Counted from the first letter of the stretch, positions 17,038 to 26,236 are shown. The stretch: 64,000 nt of DNA from Methylotenera_A aquatica (GCA_965601485.1 OZ271846.1:1178001-1242000), one strand, 5' to 3'. The notes: generated by a model not told the origin, from the sequence alone. Translations and numbers: made by a program.

Positions 17038-18126
17038 CTACTCATTTACATGCTCGGCAGGCGAAACAGGATTTAAATCAACAAAATTTGGCTCAACATA
17101 ATAGGGTGCTGCTAATGGTTCACCAACAAAAACTCCCTGAGCAGGCCAGAAAACACTTTTCCAGTATGATTCAATTAGCGTTTCCCCCACTAAATAGTGT
17201 GACAACATGACCGCTGGATTAGGAAATTTTTGCCAATAGTTACAAGGCTCGTATACTGCGCCATAAGAACCAGTTGCACCAGCTTCTAGCCATTTTAAAA
17301 TAGACATTTGACCACCTTCCTGCAAAACTCCACCACCAGAGGTCAAATGATCTGCGACGGCGCCGGGCATAAAGTTTAGCGTATCTAAATGCGGAACAGA
17401 AACCATGCCCGTAAAATAAAACATAATGTCTTTTTTATTTTTAATGCTGTCCGTCTTTATGGTTCGTAAAAAAAGCTTCTTGCTATCAATTCTTGTTAAA
17501 TCTTTAGGAAAAAAAACTTCTCTTGGCTTGCTTCTTAAATCATCACTGGTTTTTAAAAAATATCCTGTGGCCTGGTTTAGTTTAAAGCCACTAATAACAC
17601 CTCTATCAATAACACTTTTTGCTAACTCCAAAGAGTCCGAAGGCAGTAATATGGATAAACGTATATTAAAATCTTTATGGGGATTACGCGATATGCTATT
17701 AAAATAGGGATTTTTAACGCCAGCACCACAATGATTTTCACATAATTTTGATTCATAGCCCAACGTTATAGCTGATGTGATTGAATTACAACGCACCGCA
17801 AAAGGTTTAGTCCAAGCCATTACAATCACTTGAATTTCATCGCCAAGATTTGTGTAAATTTGCTCTCTTAATGGTTTAAACTGCTCTTCTGAAAGCGTGG
17901 CTGTATTAAGCGGAATATCCACAATAATTAAGTTTTTTTTAGGAATATTTCTAGCGCTTAAATAATAATCGCCGACAGCTACGCTGTTTGCATCGTTCTT
18001 ATTCACCACAACAACTACTTGTTCAGGCAATAAAGTACCTGATTTTGGCAAACCTCCTGCCCATGCACTGTTACAAAAAAACAGAAGGCAGACACTGATT
18101 AGCTTAACCATATTTGATGAGAGCAT
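17038..18126 (-). CDS. TIGR03790 family exported protein of unknown function
   Basis: The 362-residue protein has a cleavable signal peptide (hydrophobic 8-20, likely cut after AWA at 23). The mature part contains the family features PEQVVVVVNKNDANSVAVGDYYLSARNIP at its start, a central region with several Cys residues, and a C-terminal GATGSYGAVYEPCNYWQKFPNP segment. I recognise this as the TIGR03790 family, seen mainly near exosortase/PEP-CTERM genes and some TPR genes. It ends in HVNE without a PEP-CTERM tail, so it is not itself a sorting substrate here. No enzymatic function is established. It lies between the TagA-like transferase and prsT. Confidence 0.8.
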   Translation of the reverse strand: MLSSNMVKLISVCLLFFCNSAWAGGLPKSGTLLPEQVVVVVNKNDANSVAVGDYYLSARNIPKKNLIIVDIPLNTATLSEEQFKPLREQIYTNLGDEIQVIVMAWTKPFAVRCNSITSAITLGYESKLCENHCGAGVKNPYFNSISRNPHKDFNIRLSILLPSDSLELAKSVIDRGVISGFKLNQATGYFLKTSDDLRSKPREVFFPKDLTRIDSKKLFLRTIKTDSIKNKKDIMFYFTGMVSVPHLDTLNFMPGAVADHLTSGGGVLQEGGQMSILKWLEAGATGSYGAVYEPCNYWQKFPNPAVMLSHYLVGETLIESYWKSVFWPAQGVFVGEPLAAPYYVEPNFVDLNPVSPAEHVNE

Positions 18127-18142
18127 TATTTAGCCAGTCGCT

Positions 18143-18952
18143 TTAATCTGCCGAAGCATTGCTATCGACTTGTAACTTTTTACGCAACAGCCACTCATTA
18201 AAAACTAACCAAGGAAAGACAATCGCATCAAGCGTATAACGCAATGCCAATCGCTTTGGCTCTGAAAGCATGCGGTGCAACCATTCCAAGCCGATTTTTT
18301 GCATCCACAGCGGTGCGCGTGATTTTTCGCCCGCAATAAAATCAATGGTTGCGCCTACACAAAGTGCTACCTTGACTGAAATTTCGGATGCGTATTGAGT
18401 AATCCACAACTCTTGCTTTGGTGCACCTAAGCCAACCACTAACAAATCGGCACCACTGTCGTTTATTTGCTCACAAATAGCTTTAGACACCAATGGTTTT
18501 TTATCAAATCCAAAATCAGGGCTTAACGTGCCAACTACTTTAACCATTGGCCAAGTAGCATGAATAACCTCTTTTGCGCGGTCGGCAACGCCTGGCATAG
18601 CGCCTAACAAAAATATTGTCAGCTGTTTTTGATTATTTTGTACGTACCCAAAAATTGCAGGTACTAAATCACTACCTGGAACAGTACCTGGAATAGCCAC
18701 CCCCAATAAATTGGCAGCCCAAACCACCGGTTTGCCATCTGTCACAATGAGGGATGCCTGTTGGTAAGCCGCTTGCAAACCTTTGTCAGTTTGAAACTTT
18801 ACAATATGGTCAACATTTGGCGTTACCACAAAGCGGCAACTTTTTTGTGTATCATCCAGCCATGTATCAATTAATTTGACGCAATCTTGCATTGAAATTA
18901 AATCGATAGTGGCGCCAAACAATGTTACTCGTTTTGTGCTATTTTGCATCAT
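18143..18952 (-). CDS. WecG/TagA/CpsF family glycosyltransferase
   Basis: This 269-residue GT26 protein has the N-terminal TPNVDHIVKFQ, the catalytic-region TDGKPVVW motif, VGLGAPKQELWI near 165-177, and the family C-terminal VGATIDFIAGEKSRAPLWMQKIGLEWLHRM. These enzymes transfer N-acetylmannosamine or a related sugar to an undecaprenyl-PP-linked acceptor, usually as the second or a late step of repeat-unit synthesis. The very C-terminal residues after 245 include a basic amphipathic helix used for membrane attachment in the family. It overlaps nothing and lies 16 bp upstream of the TIGR03790 gene. Confidence 0.92.
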   Translation of the reverse strand: MMQNSTKRVTLFGATIDLISMQDCVKLIDTWLDDTQKSCRFVVTPNVDHIVKFQTDKGLQAAYQQASLIVTDGKPVVWAANLLGVAIPGTVPGSDLVPAIFGYVQNNQKQLTIFLLGAMPGVADRAKEVIHATWPMVKVVGTLSPDFGFDKKPLVSKAICEQINDSGADLLVVGLGAPKQELWITQYASEISVKVALCVGATIDFIAGEKSRAPLWMQKIGLEWLHRMLSEPKRLALRYTLDAIVFPWLVFNEWLLRKKLQVDSNASAD

Positions 18953-19133
18953 AACTGAATTTTTTCATTTTAATCATTACACGAACACACACTGCAATCG
19001 AGTTATCTGACACATTCATCAACGCCAAATTATTAGCGCCAATACTAAATTTGCTATTTTGTGCCGCACAGTCGCCTCGGTAAATTTTTAAATTTTGTTT
19101 GATATGAATAAGCATAGTTAAATTGTAGTGTCT

Positions 19134-20078
19134 TTATCTAAAAGGCACACCGCCAATTCTGGTTTTAATGGCGCTTGTAATAGTTAGCCTACTAAACGCA
19201 AAAAAATGGCTATTAAAGCGCCATCTAAACTTAATGATATCTTTCAAAAATTGAATGATGTCTGCCAAAATAACCAATAATACGTGTTGTAAACACGTAA
19301 AGAATCCATGATTTTTTCTAAAATATAATAATTCACTTTCGGCTTGTAATACGCTCAGTTGCTTGCCACTATTTATCACACCACCGCCAGATTTGGCACT
19401 TTCTCCACCAATGTGCACCACCGTTACATCGGCATAATACAGTACTTGCCAGCCTGCTTTTTTAACAGCAAAGCAATGATCAACTTCTTCACTATATAGA
19501 AAGTAGCGTGGATCAAAAAGCCCTACTTGGTCAACCACTTGTTTACGAATTAAATAATAGCAACCCGGCACCCAGTCACAACTCATTGAAACAGAAGCGT
19601 CGCAATCACTATCATCGACTAACTGCAACCTAGGTAAAAAACGTGCTAGGCCTAGGCGTTGAACAAACAAATTAAAAGGTGTGGGAAAGTAACGGCAAGA
19701 TGGTTGCTGCTCGTTATCGCGCCCAATCAACCGAACACCTAATACGCCACATTTTGGTTGTGATTCAATGTATTGCAAAGATTTTGCAAGAGTATCTGGT
19801 TGCACAAAAGCATCTGTGTTGAGCAAAAGCACATAATCACCTTTTACTAAATCAAGCACCTGATTATTAGCGCGCCCAAATCCAACGTTGACTTTATTTT
19901 CAATGAGCGTGATTTTGGGAAACGCACTTTTAATAAGCGCAACTGAGTCATCTTTCGACGCGTTGTCCACCACAAAAATTTCTAATTCAAAATCACCTTT
20001 TGATGAAAGCAAACTATTAATTGCCTCAATGCTCATTTTTGCCGTGTTGTAGCTAATGAATATAACGGAAATAATCAA
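19134..20078 (-). CDS. Glycosyltransferase family 2 (rhamnosyltransferase-like)
   Basis: The 314-residue GT-A protein opens IISVIFISYNTAKMS and has DNASKDDSV near 47, LLLNTDAF near 84-91 (the DxD-type position) and an acceptor loop with VPGCYYLIRKQVVDQVGLFDPRYFLYSEEVDHC. This pattern is typical of WbbL-like rhamnosyl- or related transferases; the exact sugar is not determinable. A hydrophobic segment near the C-terminus suggests membrane association. The start is a TTG with AAGG nine bases upstream. It belongs to the block of EPS transferases. Confidence 0.87.
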   Translation of the reverse strand: MIISVIFISYNTAKMSIEAINSLLSSKGDFELEIFVVDNASKDDSVALIKSAFPKITLIENKVNVGFGRANNQVLDLVKGDYVLLLNTDAFVQPDTLAKSLQYIESQPKCGVLGVRLIGRDNEQQPSCRYFPTPFNLFVQRLGLARFLPRLQLVDDSDCDASVSMSCDWVPGCYYLIRKQVVDQVGLFDPRYFLYSEEVDHCFAVKKAGWQVLYYADVTVVHIGGESAKSGGGVINSGKQLSVLQAESELLYFRKNHGFFTCLQHVLLVILADIIQFLKDIIKFRWRFNSHFFAFSRLTITSAIKTRIGGVPFR

Positions 20079-20150
20079 ATGAGTTAACCTTAATAATGAC
20101 GAATAACCGTGAATCTATGAGCATTTAGTGTGCCAATTACCAATTGACTA

Positions 20151-21329
20151 TTAATCACGTTTTGAACGCACCCATTCTGCTTGGCGGCTCACAAAAAATT
20201 TAATATAGAGCGGTATTTTAATTAACGCATAAATTGGCGCATAACAAAGCTGATTAAGGCTAATAATGTGTCGGCCAAAGAAAGCCCAAGCAATTAAAAC
20301 CATGATGAATAATACTATTATTAATGAGCTTGCGTACGCAAAAGATAATGACAGGGAAGCAATCTGATAAAGACTTATACTTACCAAAAACACAAAACAG
20401 CACATTAAGGTAAGAACAGACAAAGGTGGCACAATTAAATCCAGCCCTAAAGCAAACATTTGCATGTTTCTTGTAGCAATGGCCTCTATAAATAATGAAG
20501 GCGCATCGCTGGTAATCACACTTAAATGGCCATGTTCCCAGCGTGCGCGTTGCGTTTTAGTTGCACCTTGATCAAGGGGGAATGTGCTAGTGACCAATGC
20601 TTGCGGCAGGAAAATTGGCGCTTTTTTGATACGCGCAAAATCAACTCCCATTTTCATATCTTCTGCAATATAGCCGCTTGCTAGGTTAATGGAGCTTATA
20701 TCTTGCCATAAGAAAGCCATGCCTGTTCCCATGAGCTGACAAGGTAATCCCAATTGATGAAACCCCAAAGGCCGCACATAGTTTTTTACAAGCCATGCAA
20801 ATGCCGCAATGCGCTGTTTTAAATTGGGGTTGAACTGATTTTGCATTAAATAAAGGGCCTGAATGGGTCGCTGATAATTTATGCAAGCACTGGCCAGTTG
20901 CGCGATTGCATCAGCCTGCACAATACAATCCGCATCAATCACAATCACCACATCTGGTGGGCTTTTTCTTAAATATTTCAGACCGTAATCTAAAGCATAT
21001 CCCTTGCCGCGAAGCGTTTTATGTTGTCTTTCAATTACTGCCGCACCTAAATTTCTTGCGATATTGGCCGTTTCATCAGTACAATTATCGGCTACAACCA
21101 AAAGTTGTGATGCTGAGTCAAGCGCTGACGCTAGGTTTTTAATAGTTTCTGCAATCACTAAGGATTCATTATGCGCAGGCATTAAAATGGCTAATCGTAG
21201 CGATTGATTAATTGATGGTAAAAGCGGTTTTGTTGAATATGCTAAAGCGGCTAACACTTGAATGGCAAAAACTGCCACTGGTATAGCAAGTATGGCAATA
21301 AAAAAAATTAAGAAAGTCTGTAACAACAT
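20151..21329 (-). CDS. Membrane glycosyltransferase family 2 (processive-type, cellulose-synthase-like)
   Basis: The 392-residue protein has an N-terminal transmembrane segment (about 3-32), a GT-A domain with PAHNESLVI, VVADNCTDETA, VIDADCIV (D,D) and the QRARW motif near 258, and three C-terminal hydrophobic segments. The Q-x-x-R-W motif is characteristic of processive or membrane-integral GT2 enzymes such as chitin, hyaluronan and cellulose synthases and their non-processive relatives. In this operon, with a Wzx/Wzy-type export apparatus, it is more likely a repeat-unit transferase. It starts 8 bp after the preceding GT4 stop, so the two are co-translated. Confidence 0.87.
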   Translation of the reverse strand: MLLQTFLIFFIAILAIPVAVFAIQVLAALAYSTKPLLPSINQSLRLAILMPAHNESLVIAETIKNLASALDSASQLLVVADNCTDETANIARNLGAAVIERQHKTLRGKGYALDYGLKYLRKSPPDVVIVIDADCIVQADAIAQLASACINYQRPIQALYLMQNQFNPNLKQRIAAFAWLVKNYVRPLGFHQLGLPCQLMGTGMAFLWQDISSINLASGYIAEDMKMGVDFARIKKAPIFLPQALVTSTFPLDQGATKTQRARWEHGHLSVITSDAPSLFIEAIATRNMQMFALGLDLIVPPLSVLTLMCCFVFLVSISLYQIASLSLSFAYASSLIIVLFIMVLIAWAFFGRHIISLNQLCYAPIYALIKIPLYIKFFVSRQAEWVRSKRD

Positions 21330-21336
21330 GGATAGA

Positions 21337-22533
21337 TTAGCTTTGTATTAACTGTGCAAGTTTGGCTACTTCAGTATCAATATTATGCCTAGAAATCACC
21401 TGCTGATAAGCCTTTTCGCCCATTTCTTGGAGCTTTTCAATTGGCGTAGCCAAAGCATTTTGCATGGTTTTTGCTAAATCATTCACATCACCCGCCACAC
21501 AAAGCCAGCCATTTTCACTGTGCTTTATCAGCTCAGGTATTCCCGCAATATAGGTTGAAATAACAGGTCGTTTCAGAGACATTGCTTCCATAATTACCAC
21601 TGGCAAACCTTCAGCAAAGCTGGGTAATACTAAAATTTGTGCATCCAATATATGCTGTCTAACAGCATCACTACTTATCCAGCCAGTAATGGAGATGCGA
21701 TTTTGCAATGCATAATGCGCAATTAATGCTTCAACTTCATGGCGCATTTCGCCATCACCTGCTAATACCAGCTCAAAATCAATATGATTGTCAGCCATAA
21801 TCTTGGCTGCTTCGATTAACAAAAGCTGGCCTTTTTGCACACACAAGCGCCCTACACAAACCAATTTTGGCTTATTTGGTAGTTCAACCAAACTAACATT
21901 ATAAAAACTGTTTTCTAATCCACAATGCACAATGTTAATTTTTGGCCATTGCGAAAAAACTACCCAGCGTTGCAGTTGACTTTTACCAAAAGATGAAATG
22001 GCCACTGTAAACTTAGAACGATTGATTTTCTCTTCTATTTTTAAAAATTGTGGCCGATCAAATTCTTCTGGGCCATGCACAGTAAAACTATAAGGGACCT
22101 TGCCCAACACTCCCATTAACATAGCAACTTCGCTTGGATTAGTTCCAAAATGCGCATGAATATGCGTGGCTTGAAATTGGCCAGACCAAAGTGATGCTTG
22201 GCATGCTTCTAATAAATAAATAAGATGATAGATTGGCGATCTGTCAGCTTTAAAACTCATTTTGATGGCTAATTTTAATGCCGCAGCAAAGGCACATGGT
22301 TGCTTAAATAGCACTTTAAGCGCTGCGATCAGCAGCGGAAAGGCACCACTTTTCAACACATACTGCGTTTTTATATGCTCGTTGATGTCTTCCGAGTCAA
22401 TTTGCTTATCAGTCCATCCACGCATAGCTATTCGCTGCACGCTAAATCCCAAGCGTTCTAAAGCTAAAATTTCTCTTCGAATGAAAGTATGACTAACTTT
22501 GGGGTACTGGTTGATAAGGTAGGTAACGCGCAT
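21337..22533 (-). CDS. Glycosyltransferase family 4 (EPS biosynthesis, colanic-acid WcaL-like)
   Basis: This GT-B protein of about 398 residues starts MRVTYLINQYPKVSHTFIRRE, the N-terminal motif of the WcaL/AmsK-like group. It carries HAHFG near 140, CVGRLCVQKGQLLLIEA near 225 and the donor-site segment PSFAEGLPVVIMEAMSLKRPVIST near 310. It would add a sugar to the lipid-linked EPS unit. I chose ATG 22533; a TTG at 22551 would add six residues, and neither has a clear ribosome site. The gene follows the remnant of another transferase by a few bases, suggesting translational coupling to that fragment. Confidence 0.88.
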   Translation of the reverse strand: MRVTYLINQYPKVSHTFIRREILALERLGFSVQRIAMRGWTDKQIDSEDINEHIKTQYVLKSGAFPLLIAALKVLFKQPCAFAAALKLAIKMSFKADRSPIYHLIYLLEACQASLWSGQFQATHIHAHFGTNPSEVAMLMGVLGKVPYSFTVHGPEEFDRPQFLKIEEKINRSKFTVAISSFGKSQLQRWVVFSQWPKINIVHCGLENSFYNVSLVELPNKPKLVCVGRLCVQKGQLLLIEAAKIMADNHIDFELVLAGDGEMRHEVEALIAHYALQNRISITGWISSDAVRQHILDAQILVLPSFAEGLPVVIMEAMSLKRPVISTYIAGIPELIKHSENGWLCVAGDVNDLAKTMQNALATPIEKLQEMGEKAYQQVISRHNIDTEVAKLAQLIQS

Positions 22534-22558
22534 GGGGATTTTGATGTTCAAAATAATG

Positions 22559-22864
22559 TCAGCTTAAACTTTGATAAGATTCGTTAAACCTTTGCTTATT
22601 GCAGTATTTAGGCCCCCAGCCAAAAGTCTTCTTGGCTTCAGAAATATTTAAAATGGATTGATAAGAAAGCACTTTGTAAACAATAGATTTAGCCCAAATT
22701 GGAATTGAATTAATATAAAATGAATCGTTGAAAGCAGGAATAGATGCAATACCCATCAAGCTTACTCCATTGCTAGGTGAATGCATGCCTTTGAATATCT
22801 GATAGGCGGCACCGATAATTGCGGTATCAAAAAAGAAATTAGGATAATAGACTCTTATTTTCAT
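22559..22864 (-). pseudogene. Truncated glycosyltransferase (N-terminal fragment)
   Basis: The 101-residue frame looks like the first part of a GT-B glycosyltransferase: MKIRVYYPNFFFDTAIIGAAYQ and later a hydrophobic amphipathic helix (IWAKSIVYKVL). It ends about where the acceptor domain would still be incomplete, in a tail (CNKQRFNESYQS) that does not look like a continuation. It sits between an acetyltransferase and an intact GT4 gene with 8 to 25 bp on either side. The likely history is replacement of this transferase by its neighbour through a deletion. It may still be translated and couple expression of the next gene. A genuine small protein is the alternative. Confidence 0.55.
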
Positions 22865-22873
22865 TTTATATTT

Positions 22874-23374
22874 TTAAACTCTAACTCTTGCAGGAATGCC
22901 AACAGCCGTTTTCCCAGCAGGCACATCAATCAACACAACTGCATTTGCACCAATTTTTGCATGAGCACCTATTCGAATACCGCCTAACACTTTTGCACCA
23001 GCACCAATATCAACATGGCCTTCAATAATTGGCAGACCACTTCCATCAATTGTTCCGATTGTAACCTGTTGTAAAATTAAGCAATTTGGGCCAATAATGG
23101 CATCTGGGTGAATGACAATTCCATTGGGGTGCGGAATTAGTAAACCGCCGCCAATATTGCAGTTAATTGGTATATCCGCGCCCGTTATCGCGCTCCAAAA
23201 AATATGTCTTAGCACTGCAAATTTTGCTATAAAATAAAGTATCGAATGTTGATTGTACTTCTGATAAGCACGAATACTTGCAAGCAAAGATCTTGATGGA
23301 TGCCAAGAAAATACTCTCTTATATTCTCTACTCCAATCAGGCTCAACATCAGAAATATGATTATTTATATTCAA
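22874..23374 (-). CDS. Serine-O-acetyltransferase-like hexapeptide acetyltransferase
   Basis: The 166-residue left-handed beta-helix protein has repeated hexapeptides from about residue 85 (IPINCNIGGGLLIPHPNG, IHPDAIIGPNCLI, GAGAKVLGGIRIG, GANAVVLIDVPAGKTAVGIPARV). It resembles CysE-type serine acetyltransferases but lacks their N-terminal helical domain. In polysaccharide operons such short versions usually acetylate a sugar residue. It overlaps the upstream GT2 gene by 14 bp. Acetylation of the EPS is the inference; the sugar is unknown. Confidence 0.83.
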   Translation of the reverse strand: MNINNHISDVEPDWSREYKRVFSWHPSRSLLASIRAYQKYNQHSILYFIAKFAVLRHIFWSAITGADIPINCNIGGGLLIPHPNGIVIHPDAIIGPNCLILQQVTIGTIDGSGLPIIEGHVDIGAGAKVLGGIRIGAHAKIGANAVVLIDVPAGKTAVGIPARVRV

Positions 23375-24350
23375 TTAGATGTATTTCTTCATTAAAATAT
23401 TTTTGTTTGAAAAACTTAAACTGGCCAATCATTTCTGCGAATTTGCCTAAAACGAGGAAGAAAGCTTTTTGCCAATTTTTTGGTTTATTACTTTTTAATG
23501 CTAACCTAGTAACTTGAAGTGGATACAACAAAATCATCAGCGAACATAGCTTTAAATTTAAAAAACACATAATAAAAATTAAAACTGGGAGTATAAAGCC
23601 CCATATCCAAGCTCTTCTAGATTCAGCAACCCAATGAAATTCAGGGGCAGCACCATGCAGCAGGGCTCCTTCAGCGTAAGCGTAACCTGCGCGCGTCGTG
23701 CGTTTCCACCATTGAAAAAAACTTGTTATATTGGCGTCATGTAGCATCATGCTTTCATCTAAATGCCAAATTTTCCAACCACTTTGCCGCAATCTTACAC
23801 ACAATTCGGGCTCTTCGCCTGCAATCAAGTTTGGTAAAAAACCACCGATTGCTTTGAAAGCATCGGCTCGCATCAGTGCATTACCACCGCAATACTTAAT
23901 CTCACCTGCCGATGTCTTCCATTCATCATCGCATAAAAAATTGTATATAGATTGTTCTGGAAATCTTTCCTTTAAAACACCACTTACAACGGCAACGTGT
24001 GGATTATTTTCTAAAAAAAACATACCTAGCTGAATCCATCCGCTTAATACCTCACAGTCTCCATCTACAAACTGTACAAATTTTATATTGGGAAAAAGTG
24101 AAGTGATTGAGTCGAAACCTGTATTTCTAGCTCTAGCTGCAGTAAATGCATACGACATATCCAATGAAACAACATGCGCGCGTCGCTTTTTTGCTTCTGC
24201 AACAGAGTTATCGGTTGAAGCAGAATCCACATAAACAACTCTTGGCATTACTCCAGCTAAGGAATCTAAACAAGTAATTAAACGCAAGCCTTCATTGCGA
24301 CCAATAATCACAACACCAACGGATAGAAGATTGATTTGCAAAGAGTTCAA
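23361..24350 (-). CDS. Glycosyltransferase family 2
   Basis: The 329-residue GT-A protein has IIGRNEGLRL near 17-26, YVDSASTDNSV near 40-50, FVDGDCEV near 113-120 (D-x-D) and GGNALMRADAFKAIGGF plus EEPELCVRLRQSGW in the acceptor half. Two or three hydrophobic segments near residues 245-285 indicate membrane anchoring. It is probably a repeat-unit transferase of the EPS. It lies between the oxygenase and the acetyltransferase, overlapping the latter. Confidence 0.87.
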   Translation of the reverse strand: MNSLQINLLSVGVVIIGRNEGLRLITCLDSLAGVMPRVVYVDSASTDNSVAEAKKRRAHVVSLDMSYAFTAARARNTGFDSITSLFPNIKFVQFVDGDCEVLSGWIQLGMFFLENNPHVAVVSGVLKERFPEQSIYNFLCDDEWKTSAGEIKYCGGNALMRADAFKAIGGFLPNLIAGEEPELCVRLRQSGWKIWHLDESMMLHDANITSFFQWWKRTTRAGYAYAEGALLHGAAPEFHWVAESRRAWIWGFILPVLIFIMCFLNLKLCSLMILLYPLQVTRLALKSNKPKNWQKAFFLVLGKFAEMIGQFKFFKQKYFNEEIHLIEYK

Positions 24351-24427
24351 CTTATTAATAACAGTTCTTAAATTTTATCTTTATAGATTCGTCACGCTTA
24401 ATCGAACTTAACGAAATGAACTATGTT

Positions 24428-25294
24428 TTATAATTTCAGCTTGTCACGCACTCTTGTAAAAATCCTAAAAAAAACAGGTGGTGTTAAATCTTTCAAATAG
24501 TTATCAAATGTTGTACGCCTGATGACTTTTTTAGTAGCAGCGTCTTCATTCCCTCTTGCTTTATACATAGTAGAGTGCGAAACAGACTCATCGTATATGC
24601 GCTTAGACGCTGTGTAGTAATAAAGCGCCATCGACCTACGCTTAACATCACCTGGAGTTGTCAAAGGATCTGGATGCCCATGAAAACTATCAGCATCCGT
24701 GTTAAATATCACGCAACGGTTAAATAAAGGCGCGACGCTATGCACTTTATTTTGCATGGTTTTATCCCATAACTCCAACATGCCACCATATTCATCTTTC
24801 CAATCTTTGTTTAAGTAGATAATCATATTAATTCGTCTATTTAAATGTAATTGCTCATTGATTCTGAAATCTGCATGTATGCCTAATTTGCCACCCGTAG
24901 AGGTTTCATGAAATCCCCCACCTACATAGTGTGGATCAGGGATTAATGCTGAAATTGACGTTAATGACTCTAAAAACTGAACCATAGCTTTAGAGTTAAA
25001 TAGCGCAAATACTTGACGAGAAAATCCGTTGCAATCGGCAGGGTCTACTTGTCGCTTGTGTAAACCTGCATATCCCATTTCAAAAACCACATCGTTTTCT
25101 AATTTTTCTTTAGGGAAATTTTCAAGAATTTTATCAATCAAGGCATCAGGCAAAAAGTTATCAATAACGATATGCGGGAATGGTTCAGCAAAACAGTAAT
25201 CGCCGCTTAAACTTTCTCCGTACTGTTGAGCATCCTTAACATCTAAATGTATGCCATCGTGAATCGTGATTGGCAATGTTGCTTGTCGGAACAT
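24428..25294 (-). CDS. 2-oxoglutarate/Fe(II)-dependent oxygenase (prolyl-4-hydroxylase-like)
   Basis: The 288-residue protein has the double-stranded beta-helix oxygenase core. HAD (in LGIHADFRIN, near 139-141) gives the iron-binding His and Asp, the distal His is in SFHGHPDP near 205-208, and the 2-oxoglutarate Arg is in KRRSMALYYY near 217. This places it in the prolyl 4-hydroxylase/2OG-FeII_Oxy family. Members hydroxylate protein side chains or small molecules using O2 and 2-oxoglutarate. Its place between epsG and the EPS glycosyltransferases suggests hydroxylation of a sugar, lipid carrier or sorted surface protein, but the substrate is unknown. AGGGA stands about eleven bases before the ATG. 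Confidence 0.85.
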   Translation of the reverse strand: MFRQATLPITIHDGIHLDVKDAQQYGESLSGDYCFAEPFPHIVIDNFLPDALIDKILENFPKEKLENDVVFEMGYAGLHKRQVDPADCNGFSRQVFALFNSKAMVQFLESLTSISALIPDPHYVGGGFHETSTGGKLGIHADFRINEQLHLNRRINMIIYLNKDWKDEYGGMLELWDKTMQNKVHSVAPLFNRCVIFNTDADSFHGHPDPLTTPGDVKRRSMALYYYTASKRIYDESVSHSTMYKARGNEDAATKKVIRRTTFDNYLKDLTPPVFFRIFTRVRDKLKL

Positions 25295-25396
25295 ACTTTT
25301 TAATCCCTGAAAATTGTAAATAAATATTTTCTAACAAGTTTAGGTTTACATACCTTAATTTGATGGCGTGTCTGTTTGGATAAAATTTAAACTAAT

Positions 25397-26236
25397 CTAA
25401 TAATAATAATTTTTAGATTCAATTTCCGCTTTGTTAAACACCACACCCAATAAATTTTCTTTAGGTAGATGGTGTAATGTTTCTTCAATTTCAGATTGCG
25501 TAGACATCCCGTTTCCAATGACTAGCAAAATACAATCAACCTGCGGCAGTAAAACCATTGCGTCATCAGAATTTAATACTGGCGGGCAATCAAAAATAAC
25601 GATTCTTGAATCGTAACGGTCTCTTAACTCAGCGATTAGGTTAGTGACTTTATTGGAAGATAGTGTTTCGGCTGAGTTTGAAACAGGTTTCATTGTAGGC
25701 GCAATAACCAATCGATCAATACCAGGATTAACAATGATGTCTTTTAGAGGAGCTTTATCTTGCAAGTAGTCATTCATGGATTTTTCTGTATGAATGCCTA
25801 AATAGGCAGCAACCTTTGGTCTGCGTAAATCAAAGTCGACCAAAATAGCTGTTTTTTGCGGTTGATGCGCAATACTAATCGCCAGATTTATTGATACTAA
25901 TGTTTTACCAGATTGTGGCGTTGGCGAAACGACTGCAATGGTGCGCCAATTGTTTTCTTCCATTTTTTGTAGAATTTGCGTACGCAACGAATCAAAACTG
26001 TAGCTATTCGTATCACTTTTAGATTGCGCGACAATTCTATTTTTTTCTAAATGGGCACTATCTAATTTGATAACTGGGGTATCCAAATAATTAATCGCCC
26101 CCAACTCATTTTCTGTATTTGAAAAACCTTTTGCCTCTTGTTGCATCACAACAGTTGGCGATGAAAACTTAGTGCTTAATCTAGTTTCGGCATGTTCTAC
26201 TTTGGCTTTTGCAAGCGCGTCTTTAATTTTTTCCAT
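25397..26236 (-). CDS. epsG: EPS chain-length tyrosine kinase EpsG (CpsD/BY-kinase family)
   Basis: The 279-residue bacterial tyrosine kinase has a Walker A SPTPQSGKTLVS (near 105-116), Walker A' LVDFDLRRPK and Walker B VIFDCPPV. A C-terminal tyrosine cluster (ending NYYY) is the autophosphorylation site. The membrane activator domain is separate, in the adjacent Wzz-like epsF, as in many proteobacterial methanolan-type loci. Cycles of phosphorylation control EPS polymer length and export. It starts 9 bp after epsF. Confidence 0.93.
   Translation of the reverse strand: MEKIKDALAKAKVEHAETRLSTKFSSPTVVMQQEAKGFSNTENELGAINYLDTPVIKLDSAHLEKNRIVAQSKSDTNSYSFDSLRTQILQKMEENNWRTIAVVSPTPQSGKTLVSINLAISIAHQPQKTAILVDFDLRRPKVAAYLGIHTEKSMNDYLQDKAPLKDIIVNPGIDRLVIAPTMKPVSNSAETLSSNKVTNLIAELRDRYDSRIVIFDCPPVLNSDDAMVLLPQVDCILLVIGNGMSTQSEIEETLHHLPKENLLGVVFNKAEIESKNYYY

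Noticed and set aside
18939..19115. 58-codon minus-strand ORF between two EPS transferase genes
   Set aside because: It has no ribosome binding site, overlaps the start of the WecG-like gene, and shows no recognisable motif or composition of a real protein.
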